Made by a program: the position numbers and the translations under genes. The notes below the pieces were generated by a model, which saw only the letters and a program-made list of their open reading frames with translations, did not search any database and was not told the origin of the DNA. From Bacteroidota bacterium (GTDB lineage: Bacteria > Bacteroidota > Bacteroidia > Bacteroidales > F082), in the NCBI GenBank assembly GCA_018830105.1, contig JAHJTC010000016.1:62001-126000 (forward strand): a stretch of DNA of 64,000 nt, in the 5' to 3' direction. Shown piece by piece: positions 37,415-45,036 of this stretch. Each line of letters begins with the position of its first letter. Position 1 is the stretch's first letter.

Positions 37415-38464
37415 ATGAAGAAGCTACAAAAATTATCATTAGCGATGGCCATAATCCTTATGGCTTCATTATCTTTCGTTTCTTGTACAAAAGAAGGACC
37501 TGCCGGATTACCCGGAAAGGATGGAAAAGATGGCGAAGATGGCATCAATGGCCAGGACGGAACCGCCGGCTGTATTGCATGTCACGATAACTCACAGGAT
37601 TTGTTTGCTAAAACAATTCAGTGGGAAAATTCGACCCACGCAACAGGTGGCAATTTTGAAAGAAATACAGGTGATTGTGCAACCTGTCATACCAGCCAGG
37701 GATTTCTTGGTTTTCATGACGGAAGCTACGATCCAACTGCCGATGGTGCTGCGATAAGCAATCCAAATCCACCGAATTGCTACACTTGTCATAAAGTTCA
37801 TGATACCTATACACCGGAAGATTGGCAACTTACCATGACTGGTGCAGTTACAATGTACAACACAACCCAAACTCCTGATTTTGGAACGGGTAGTCAGTGT
37901 GCAAGTTGTCATCAGGGTCGCGAGGTTAATCCTTTCCCTGCTGAAGGCGGTGCTGAAATTACCATCACTAATACCCGTTATGGTGTACATCATGGCCCAC
38001 AAGCCAATGTTGTAAAAGGTACCGGATTGTTTGAACCCGGAACAGGTTACGCTAACGGAGCACATAGCAATATCGACAACACTTGTGTTACCTGTCATAT
38101 GGCAGAAGCTTATGGTACTCAGGCAGGTGGACATACCATGTATCTTGGTTATGAGTATCATGGATCAACCGTTTTGAATACTGCTGGTTGTGTTGCTTGT
38201 CACAGCGATATTGATGGCATGTTAGTTGCTACAGAAGCACTACAGGAAGAAGTTGCAGCTATGTTGGCTGAGCTAAAAGGTAAACTAGATGCCATAGGTG
38301 CAATGAATGAAGGAAGTGATAACTCTGTTGCAGGAACTTATTCTCCTGAAGTAGCCGGTGCAGTGCTTAATTACAAAGCCCTTACCGAAGATCGCAGCTT
38401 GGGTGTTCACAATCCAACCTATGTGAAAAAAGTATTACAGAATACAATCGACGTTCTTCCATAA
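37415..38464 (+). CDS. hexaheme c-type cytochrome lipoprotein with collagen-like stretch
   Basis: 349 aa lipoprotein (LSFVSC, Cys24). Residues 28-52 are eight Gly-X-Y triplets (GPAGLPGKDGKDGEDGING and on), a collagen-like spacer directly before the first heme. Six CXXCH sites follow: CIACH, CATCH, CYTCH, CASCH, CVTCH and CVACH. The C-terminal 90 residues are helical without heme. Lipid anchoring plus a spacer suits exposure on an outer membrane, but the face is inferred. It is the first gene of the operon and probably its most abundant product, since a strong hairpin follows at 38482. Confidence 0.88.
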   Translation: MKKLQKLSLAMAIILMASLSFVSCTKEGPAGLPGKDGKDGEDGINGQDGTAGCIACHDNSQDLFAKTIQWENSTHATGGNFERNTGDCATCHTSQGFLGFHDGSYDPTADGAAISNPNPPNCYTCHKVHDTYTPEDWQLTMTGAVTMYNTTQTPDFGTGSQCASCHQGREVNPFPAEGGAEITITNTRYGVHHGPQANVVKGTGLFEPGTGYANGAHSNIDNTCVTCHMAEAYGTQAGGHTMYLGYEYHGSTVLNTAGCVACHSDIDGMLVATEALQEEVAAMLAELKGKLDAIGAMNEGSDNSVAGTYSPEVAGAVLNYKALTEDRSLGVHNPTYVKKVLQNTIDVLP

Positions 38465-38481
38465 TTACTGATGAGATTTAA

Positions 38482-38519
38482 AAATAGTGAGGCTTCAATC
38501 TTTTGAAGTCTCACTATTT
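38482..38519 (+). terminator. intercistronic hairpin after the hexaheme gene (attenuator or mRNA-stabiliser)
   Basis: AAATAGTGAGGCTTCA (38482-38497) pairs with TGAAGTCTCACTATTT (38504-38519): 16 pairs with a single G-T, loop of six. It begins 18 bp after the stop. There is no T-run after it, so full termination is doubtful; a partial stop or a 3' end protector is more likely. Confidence 0.6.
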
Positions 38520-38553
38520 ATTAACAATTAAGCCCTTTCAAAAACTAAAAGCT

Positions 38554-38946
38554 ATGTCTCAAATTCGAATTTTAAAGCAAAGTCTGTTCGTAATATTCCT
38601 GCTGGTGATGGCTTCAGCTTGTACTTATGATTTTGTTGAAATGCCAGAGCCTGATCCGATAGATCCAACAGATACCATCTCCTTCCAATCGGCTGTTGCT
38701 CCCATCTTTTCTGATGGAAATAAATGCACCGCATGTCATTCAACAGGCGAAACAGCACCTGACCTTACTCCCGATAGGGCTTATAATGCATTAGTTCCGG
38801 CATACGTAAATCTACAAGACCCTGAAGCAAGCGCAATCTACTGGTTTACTCATCCACAATCAGAAACGCATAGCTGGAAAAAATATAGCCTCAGCGAAGC
38901 CAATATTATCCTGGGCTGGATTCAACAAGGCGCTCAGAATAATTAA
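38554..38946 (+). CDS. monoheme cytochrome c-like lipoprotein
   Basis: 130 aa from the ATG at 38554, where a lipoprotein signal ends in MASAC; 17 upstream codons are open but carry no signal. One heme site, CTACH, sits in FSDGNKCTACHSTGETAPDL, resembling planctomycete-type cytochrome domains in which a short loop is used. The C-terminal helix SEANIILGWIQQGA is as expected for small cytochrome domains. It is likely an electron shuttle partner of the hexaheme lipoprotein before it. A Pro/Asp linker (EPDPIDPTD) follows the anchor. Confidence 0.82.
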   Translation: MSQIRILKQSLFVIFLLVMASACTYDFVEMPEPDPIDPTDTISFQSAVAPIFSDGNKCTACHSTGETAPDLTPDRAYNALVPAYVNLQDPEASAIYWFTHPQSETHSWKKYSLSEANIILGWIQQGAQNN

Positions 38947-38964
38947 CCTTTAAAGTGATTCCCA

Positions 38965-39834
38965 ATGAAAAGACTTATAACAATATTGATCGTGCTGGGT
39001 TTTTCGGGCCTGGCATTTGGACAGAATGAAGAAAGTAAACCCAAGGACAAAGCTGTTTGGGCGCCTTTTGAAAGCGGATATCTGATAGATAATCAAACCA
39101 CTGTTGTACCAACTGCTAAAACACTTGAATATATTATTCAACACAAATTTGGCACGATGGACAATGGATTTAGTGATTTATTTGGTTTGTATGCACCCGG
39201 CGCTAATATCCGCATGGGATTAACTTATAGTGTGATTAAGAACCTACAGATTGGTTACGGAATTACCCGATTGAATATGTACAACGACTTTTCTGCTAAA
39301 TATACTATTTTGGAGCAAACCAGACGCAATACCATTCCTGTTGCAGTAGCTATATATGCCAACATAGGTGTTGATGGTCGCAATAATGAGGTATTTGGCG
39401 AAAACTATAAAGGCTCTGATCGTTTTTCTTATTTTACACAGCTTATTGTTGGCCGCAAAGTGAATGACTGGCTATCCTTGCAAGTCAATACCAGCTTTAC
39501 GCACTACAACAAAACCGACTCCTTGATCGATCATGACAAAATTTCGGTCGGTATCAATGGACGTGCTCGGTTTTCTCCACAATCTTCCATATTGTTTCAA
39601 TATGACGTACCTTTGAAAATAAAAGGAATTGCTGAACATCGCGAGTTTACAAACCCATCTAAGCCAAATCTTGGTGTAGGTTGGGAAATAAGAACGAGTA
39701 CGCATGCGTTTCATATATATGTTTCCACCGCTGCCGGAATTATTCCACAGCATAATGCGATGTTTAATCAAAACGACTGGATGGATGGAGATTTGATGAT
39801 TGGATTCTCGATTACACGCATGTGGAGTTTTTAA
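38965..39834 (+). CDS. DUF5777 family outer-membrane beta-barrel protein
   Basis: 289 aa. The signal peptide ends in LAFGQ (mature Gln), then a short charged region, then repeated aromatic strands (GLYAPGANIRMGLTYSVI, LQIGYGITRLNMY, FSYFTQLIVGRKV, HIYVSTAAGII) and a terminal strand ending in MWSF, so it is a barrel. It fits DUF5777, a Bacteroidota family without a known role that I associate with cytochrome genes. It lies 18 bp after the monoheme lipoprotein gene, inside the cytochrome operon, so it is the obvious candidate for a pore in an outer-membrane electron conduit. Confidence 0.8.
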   Translation: MKRLITILIVLGFSGLAFGQNEESKPKDKAVWAPFESGYLIDNQTTVVPTAKTLEYIIQHKFGTMDNGFSDLFGLYAPGANIRMGLTYSVIKNLQIGYGITRLNMYNDFSAKYTILEQTRRNTIPVAVAIYANIGVDGRNNEVFGENYKGSDRFSYFTQLIVGRKVNDWLSLQVNTSFTHYNKTDSLIDHDKISVGINGRARFSPQSSILFQYDVPLKIKGIAEHREFTNPSKPNLGVGWEIRTSTHAFHIYVSTAAGIIPQHNAMFNQNDWMDGDLMIGFSITRMWSF

Positions 39835-39871
39835 ATTTGTATTTAATTAATAATCAATAAAAATCATTCCT

Positions 39872-40291
39872 ATGAAAAATAGAATTTTTGCAATTGCAGT
39901 ACTTTTTGTTGGCGTATTTGCATTACTTGCCTTTACAGTACCTCAGGAAAAAAAGAAAGGTGGCCCCTGGGAAATCCCTGCCGAATATAAAAGCATGGAA
40001 AACCCCTATAAAGGTGATGCCTCACTGGATAAATATGGCAAGCAATTATACAGTAAACATTGTCGTTCATGCCATGGCAACGAAGGAAAAGGTGATGGCC
40101 CTAAAGCCAGAAACCTCGACACTGATCCTGGTGATTTCAGCGATGCTGCATGGCAGGAGTCTGTATCTGAAGGCGAATTATATTTTATGTCAATCATCGG
40201 CCGTGATGATATGCCTAATTACGAAAGCAAAATTGTTGACGATGAAGAGCGCTGGGCCGTTATTAACTATGTCCGCTCGCTTAAACAATAG
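39872..40291 (+). CDS. class I monoheme cytochrome c
   Basis: 139 aa. An N-terminal hydrophobic stretch (FAIAVLFVGVFALLAFTV) is an uncleaved anchor or signal peptide. A single heme motif CRSCHGNEGKGDGPKA with downstream IIGRDDMPNYES supplies the axial Met; the end AVINYVRSLKQ is the usual last helix. It should be a periplasmic carrier linking the membrane-anchored heptaheme protein to the outer-membrane components. It is 37 bp after the barrel gene. Confidence 0.92.
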   Translation: MKNRIFAIAVLFVGVFALLAFTVPQEKKKGGPWEIPAEYKSMENPYKGDASLDKYGKQLYSKHCRSCHGNEGKGDGPKARNLDTDPGDFSDAAWQESVSEGELYFMSIIGRDDMPNYESKIVDDEERWAVINYVRSLKQ

Positions 40292-40392
40292 ACCAGCATT
40301 ACTCACTTGATTTGACTATAAAAAGGTTTACCTTGTTGGAGCGCCTAAAATCGCACATCAGCGTAAACCTTTTCTTTAAACTAACAACCCTT

Positions 40393-41349
40393 ATGCGAAC
40401 GAAATCGTTATCGGCCTTGTTGCTATTCCTGCTTATAACTTCTACTGCTGTCTTTGGGCAACTTTTGGTTGATATGGAAGCAACACCGGCCAGTGTGGAA
40501 AGCAATCAACAGTGCTTTGAATGCCACACCCGGCAAATATATTCCTATGAGAACGACTGGTCAGGACTTGTTGAACGCAAAGCAATGAACCCTAACTATA
40601 TACTGGATTCTGCTGCTTTCCATCAGGGAGTTCATCGTCATTTTGCCTGTACCGATTGTCACTCACCTGAATATGAAAGCTTTCCGCATGCCGCCGAAGC
40701 ACGCCTGGAACCCATGTATAGCTGTATGGATTGCCATGGTGGAGACGAAACTTACGAGCAGTATCATTTTGAGCTAATTGAGGAAGAGTTTTACAAGAGT
40801 GTTCATTCTACCCGCTACGATGATAGCTTCGATTGTTGGATGTGTCACGATCCGCATGCTTATAAAGCGATGACCCGGGGCGATTTTAAAATATCCGAAA
40901 TAGTTCAGAATCATAATAAAACCTGTATCGACTGTCATAATGATGCCGTTAAGTTTAGTATATTAACGGATAGTGTCAGGCCTGATCTGGCGTTGGTACA
41001 TGAGTTTATTCCAAACTATAATTTGCACCTCAAAGCAGTTCGTTGTATAGAATGTCATACTGCACAGGAAGATACCATGTGGGTGGCACACCAAATACTG
41101 GAAAAAGAATTTGCTGTGAAAAAATGTGTTGATTGCCATTCTTCCAATACCATGCTGATGGCCTCACTTTACAAATATCAAAATTTGGAAGCACGTCAGG
41201 ATGGATTTCTGAATGCAATTATTCTGAATAATTCCTATGTTATTGGAGCTAACCGCAACTACATTTTTAATATTATCAGCATCGTATTGTTTGGATTGGC
41301 CTTGCTGGCAATCGCTGTTCATGTTTTCTTTCGCATAAAAAACCGTTGA
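40393..41349 (+). CDS. heptaheme c-type cytochrome with C-terminal membrane anchor
   Basis: 318 aa from the ATG at 40393, where a signal peptide ending in AVFGQ begins; an open TTG reading 27 codons further up lacks a signal. Seven CXXCH sites (CFECH, CTDCH, CMDCH, CWMCH, CIDCH, CIECH, CVDCH). The C-terminal helix FNIISIVLFGLALLAIAVHVFF anchors it in the inner membrane with the hemes in the periplasm. It resembles NrfH/NapC/CymA-like quinol-side cytochromes only in role; the anchor here is at the other end. The cytochrome b gene follows 3 bp later, so the two form a unit. Confidence 0.9.
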   Translation: MRTKSLSALLLFLLITSTAVFGQLLVDMEATPASVESNQQCFECHTRQIYSYENDWSGLVERKAMNPNYILDSAAFHQGVHRHFACTDCHSPEYESFPHAAEARLEPMYSCMDCHGGDETYEQYHFELIEEEFYKSVHSTRYDDSFDCWMCHDPHAYKAMTRGDFKISEIVQNHNKTCIDCHNDAVKFSILTDSVRPDLALVHEFIPNYNLHLKAVRCIECHTAQEDTMWVAHQILEKEFAVKKCVDCHSSNTMLMASLYKYQNLEARQDGFLNAIILNNSYVIGANRNYIFNIISIVLFGLALLAIAVHVFFRIKNR

Positions 41350-41352
41350 TCC

Positions 41353-41970
41353 ATGTCTGAACGTTTATATTTATATCCCATCTGGTTGCGCATCTGGCAT
41401 GCAATCAATGCTTTTATGTTTTTGGTTTTGCTTGCAACAGGGCTGAGCATGCAATATTCAAATCCTGATTTGCCCCTAATTCGCTTCGACCTTGCCGTGC
41501 AATTTCACAATATTGCTGGGTTGATTGTAACTTTTAACTACCTCATTTTTGTGGCCGGCAACCTGGCTACTAAAAATGGAAACTATTATCGTTTAGAAAT
41601 TGCCAAGCTTTACAAAGACCTTAGTCTGCAACTGGAATATTATTTGATTGGCGTTTTCAAAAAGAGGCCAACACCTTTTCCAATTAATGAAAAAAGAAAG
41701 TTTAATCCCTTACAAAAAGTTACCTATGTAGCAACAATGTACGGGCTAATGCCTGTGATTATTGTCACTGGATTGGCTTTGTTGTTCCCGGAAATAATTA
41801 TAGAAAAGATATTTCAAAGTTCCGGCTTTTTCCTCACAGCCATCTTACATACAATCGTTGGATTTATGCTTTCCTTGTTTTTAGTGATTCATGTTTATTT
41901 TTCAACGATGGGGAGCAGCCCAACCAGTAACTTTAAAAGTATGGTCAATGGATATCACGAACCACATTGA
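41353..41970 (+). CDS. cytochrome b/b6-type integral membrane subunit
   Basis: 205 aa with four membrane helices (about residues 12-32, 50-70, 128-147 and 162-183). Four His residues sit in helices as two facing pairs: H16 and H52, and H166 and H180, which would ligate two b-type hemes. This matches the cytochrome b subunits of hydrogenases and thiosulfate reductases, which oxidise or reduce the quinone pool. With the heptaheme protein it forms a likely quinol:cytochrome c module. It is the last gene before a terminator. Confidence 0.9.
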   Translation: MSERLYLYPIWLRIWHAINAFMFLVLLATGLSMQYSNPDLPLIRFDLAVQFHNIAGLIVTFNYLIFVAGNLATKNGNYYRLEIAKLYKDLSLQLEYYLIGVFKKRPTPFPINEKRKFNPLQKVTYVATMYGLMPVIIVTGLALLFPEIIIEKIFQSSGFFLTAILHTIVGFMLSLFLVIHVYFSTMGSSPTSNFKSMVNGYHEPH

Positions 41971-41993
41971 TTTTTTTAGTGAATAAAAGGTTT

Positions 41994-42026
41994 AATGCTG
42001 CCTGAGAATTGGGCAGCATTATTTTT
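41994..42026 (+). terminator. intrinsic terminator of the cytochrome operon
   Basis: AATGCTGCC (41994-42002) and GGCAGCATT (42012-42020) form a perfect 9-bp stem, followed by ATTTTT. It closes the operon 23 bp after the cytochrome b stop. Confidence 0.88.
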
Positions 42027-42162
42027 ACCATCTAATTTGGTCTGAAAGGCAATACTCGTTTGTGTCATTTTTGAATAGGGTATGCTCCTTTAGCTGCAGA
42101 AGTAACCGTGATCAGTATAAAATAATATGCTAATTTTGATTTTTAATTAAACCCTATCAATA

Positions 42163-42879
42163 ATGAGAAATTTAGTTTTTCTGTTTATCAGTTTTATAGT
42201 AATAAGTTCCTGTGATTCGAATGCTAACAAGGTAAGTTATGCCGTTGATCCCAACAACAGAACGGTTGAAGTTTTGGAAGTTATTCAGGCTAATGCTTAC
42301 ACCTATCTCAATGTGGCCGAGGACAACCAAAAGTTCTGGATTGCTGTACCAACAATGGATGCGCAAAAGGGCGATGCCTTGCACTTTACCCAATCCATGG
42401 AAATGACAGATTTTCATAGCCGCGATCTTGATCGTACTTTCGAACTTGTATTATTTGTCGATGATGTGAGTACTTTACCCATTCCGGCAAAAACCGCCAG
42501 CCTGTCAACTCCCGCTCAGCAGCATGAAGGACGACCAAAAACCGATAAAAAGCCAATCGAAATCAAACATGAAGAAGGTGTTGTGCCGCTTTCTGATCTG
42601 TTTGCAAATCCCGGAAAATATGATCAACAGCTGATTAAAGTTACTGGTGAAGTCACCAAGTTCAATACCGGTATTATGGGAAAAAACTGGGCGCATATTC
42701 AAGATGGAACTTCTTTTGGTGATTATTTTGACCTAACGGTAACCACGCTGGATGTAATTCCTGTAGGTGATGTCGTTGTTTTTGAAGGTACGATCGCCTT
42801 GAATAAAGACCTTGGTTCAGGCTATTTTTATGAGTTCCTGATGGAAGATGCTAAAGCAAAACGGGCTGAAATGTACTAA
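42163..42879 (+). CDS. NrfJ-like / OB-fold lipoprotein
   Basis: 238 aa lipoprotein (VISSC, Cys17). The first domain (about residues 33-107) has VLEVIQANAYTYLNVAEDNQ, FWIAVPTMDAQKGD and MTDFHSRDLDRTFELVLFVDD. This is the pattern of NrfJ-like domains, found near multiheme cytochrome genes. A Pro/Lys-rich linker follows. The second domain (about 140-235) is another OB-like fold: GKYDQQLIKVTGEVTKFN and WAHIQDGT. Position after the cytochrome operon suggests an accessory or redox-linked role. Function is not known, and it has its own promoter region. Confidence 0.75.
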   Translation: MRNLVFLFISFIVISSCDSNANKVSYAVDPNNRTVEVLEVIQANAYTYLNVAEDNQKFWIAVPTMDAQKGDALHFTQSMEMTDFHSRDLDRTFELVLFVDDVSTLPIPAKTASLSTPAQQHEGRPKTDKKPIEIKHEEGVVPLSDLFANPGKYDQQLIKVTGEVTKFNTGIMGKNWAHIQDGTSFGDYFDLTVTTLDVIPVGDVVVFEGTIALNKDLGSGYFYEFLMEDAKAKRAEMY

Positions 42880-42926
42880 AAGCTTGTCTGCTTTTTCCAA
42901 AGAAAACAGCAGCTTGTCTTTTTTTA
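42879..42926. terminator. weak terminator-like hairpin
   Basis: AAGC and TGCT upstream face AGCA and GCTT downstream with a five-base bulge, then T7. It lies between two convergent transcripts. The stem is imperfect, so the call is tentative. Confidence 0.35.
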
Positions 42927-42964
42927 CTGGTTAATGCATTCAGCCTATTCGTTTATTTACCTTG

Positions 42965-43582
42965 TTATTGAATCAGAAGCAGTCCTTCTGAAGCACTCTC
43001 ATCGCCGGGCCGTATCATCAAAGCCTTGTGAAACATTATCTTGGCTTCACGCATTTTGCCCAACTTTAACTCCGTCCAGGCGATCAAAATTACGGTATCA
43101 TAATCAAACGGATACAGGTTTATAACTTTATTCAAATACCGTAAGGCTGTTTGATGGTCTTCGCGCCCATAGGCAATAAGCGCCATACGGTAATTGGCCA
43201 GGCTGTTTTGCGGATCAATCGTAAGGATTTCCTGGTATTGTTTTTCAACCTGTGTCCAGTTTCCCAAAGCAGCAGCCGGATTTACGTAGCCTAATCGTGC
43301 CTCTATGGACAAGGGTTTCAGGGTAAAGCATTTCTGATAGTAGGGCAACGATTCTGTAAATCGGCCGCTAACATAATACAGCCATCCTAAGCGCAGGTTT
43401 TGCTCGTAGCTTGCCTCGTTGAAAACATTCAGGATTTCTTGTATTGCTTCCGAATACTTGCCATCACCTTCGTAGCGATACGAATTTTCGAAGGCGCTAA
43501 TTTGTTTTTCAGCGCTTTGTGTATAGGCTGGTGTGAGCGCCAGCAAGAGCGCTAAAAGCAGCAGGTGTTTTAAAAGTTCCAT
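42965..43582 (-). CDS. TPR protein, exported
   Basis: 205 aa. The signal peptide ends in TPAYTQ, with Gln at the mature start. At least four TPR units are visible (LGWLYYVSGRFTESLPYYQK, GYVNPAAALGNWTQVEKQYQ, YRMALIAYGREDHQTALRYL, IAWTELKLGKMREAKIMFHK). It is a protein-interaction scaffold in the periplasm. It overlaps the preceding outer-membrane protein gene by 13 bp and is the last gene of the six-gene operon. Function is otherwise unrecognised. Confidence 0.85.
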   Translation of the reverse strand: MELLKHLLLLALLLALTPAYTQSAEKQISAFENSYRYEGDGKYSEAIQEILNVFNEASYEQNLRLGWLYYVSGRFTESLPYYQKCFTLKPLSIEARLGYVNPAAALGNWTQVEKQYQEILTIDPQNSLANYRMALIAYGREDHQTALRYLNKVINLYPFDYDTVILIAWTELKLGKMREAKIMFHKALMIRPGDESASEGLLLIQ

Positions 43583-45036
43583 TTGATTCCTCCTATTATT
43601 GTATTTGTTTGATAATCGTGGTATTTTTCAGTTAAGGCATTATTCTCAGCATCATAAATAGAATAAGGGTGGCGTCCACTCTGGTAAACATAACCCAAAC
43701 GCAGCATCAAATTTTTTGCAATTTTAGCATAAATTGCCGCATCTAACCTTGATTGAGTCTGATAAGAAGTGTTAAAAATCAGGTAGGCATTGTCTTTTAC
43801 CAGATAGGCATGATTGCCCTGCGTATAGTTAACTTCAACCCAGAAATTCCTAAAAGCTTGGAAACCAATTTTCTGACCGATAACTGCTCGGGTATTTGAA
43901 TTGCTGTTCACTACAAAGAAAGCGGTACTGCCATACAGCTTTAAGTTGCCAAAGGGATAATAATTTAAGCTTGCATTGCCCTGGAAATGATAGGCTTGAT
44001 TAAACCGGGATAATGAAACCCCAACAGTTGTGACCCCAATTCTACTGCTCATATTTACACCCAAATAGCTGGACCATTCCTTGCTTCTGAAAGCAATCTG
44101 CGTGAAGCTGAAGCTGTTTTGGGTGGTACTAAAAAGCGCGTTATCCGAGCCGTCGTATAAGTAATAAGCCGTATCCGTATAAGTTGTGGTATGATTTTCG
44201 GCCTGCGTTCGTGTTTGGTTCAGGCTAATCAAATGAAAAGCACCAATTAAATTGACTTGATTCGAAATTGCCTTGTCGAGCTGTAGGTAGAACGACTGCT
44301 GTTGGATGCGGTTTCTAAAATCAGCGGTTTGCTGGCTTGTATCAACAGCATAGTAGTAGGCCTTTCCCCAATCGAAGCTGGCAACAGAATCGCGGCTAAC
44401 AGTGCTTTCGGAATAGGCGAATCGGTCAGTTACTTCAAAATCGAGTGATTGAATGCCCAAATAAAGCCGGTTAGAAGCGTTAAGCTGAAGTGTGACGCCA
44501 AGGTCGAAAATTTTCAGATTGTTGTATTCACGCGATTCCCCATACAGGGCATCGTTTCCGGTTAGTCCCGAATAACTTAATCGGTTTTTGTGGGTATAAG
44601 TTTGGTTTCCTGCATCAACATGTATGCTTGCTATTCTGAAACCTCTTTTTACGTTCAGGTTTTTGAGCGTGAGATTACTCAAATTATAGGATGCCTTACC
44701 GCCAAGGCTAAGCTGATTCAGCTCTACATAGGTGCCATAAAGATAGGCGGAGGCTAAAGGATCTTTTTCGTAAAAGTCGAGCGCTCTGCGGAAATGTTTA
44801 CGGGCTAATAAAAAGTGTTGTGTTTGATAAGCAGCAATACCCATTCTTATCCGAAGGTAATAGTAGTCGTAGCCATTTTCCAGGCTGGCATTACCTGCTT
44901 GAAGCACCGCCTCCCAATTCTTTGCTTCAAAGTAATGGAGGGTCAGGCTGTCGTGCTGCCTAAAGTCGGCTGTTTGTGCTTTGACCGACATCAGGCACAC
45001 GGAAAAAAAAACGGCTATTAAAATGGATTTATACAC
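43570..45036 (-). CDS. TPR plus outer-membrane beta-barrel protein (YaiO-like layout)
   Basis: 488 aa. The signal peptide ends in SVKAQ (mature Gln). Residues 30-110 hold short TPR-like helices (WEAVLQAGNASLENGYDYYY, HFLLARKHFRRALDFYEKD). The rest is a beta-barrel with many Tyr/Thr-rich strands, closing in GGIKWNF, a terminal aromatic as required for barrel insertion. The layout resembles YaiO proteins, but those are shorter and the match is by pattern only. It is the operon's outer-membrane component, overlapping both neighbours by a few bases. Confidence 0.8.
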   Translation of the reverse strand: MYKSILIAVFFSVCLMSVKAQTADFRQHDSLTLHYFEAKNWEAVLQAGNASLENGYDYYYLRIRMGIAAYQTQHFLLARKHFRRALDFYEKDPLASAYLYGTYVELNQLSLGGKASYNLSNLTLKNLNVKRGFRIASIHVDAGNQTYTHKNRLSYSGLTGNDALYGESREYNNLKIFDLGVTLQLNASNRLYLGIQSLDFEVTDRFAYSESTVSRDSVASFDWGKAYYYAVDTSQQTADFRNRIQQQSFYLQLDKAISNQVNLIGAFHLISLNQTRTQAENHTTTYTDTAYYLYDGSDNALFSTTQNSFSFTQIAFRSKEWSSYLGVNMSSRIGVTTVGVSLSRFNQAYHFQGNASLNYYPFGNLKLYGSTAFFVVNSNSNTRAVIGQKIGFQAFRNFWVEVNYTQGNHAYLVKDNAYLIFNTSYQTQSRLDAAIYAKIAKNLMLRLGYVYQSGRHPYSIYDAENNALTEKYHDYQTNTIIGGIKWNF

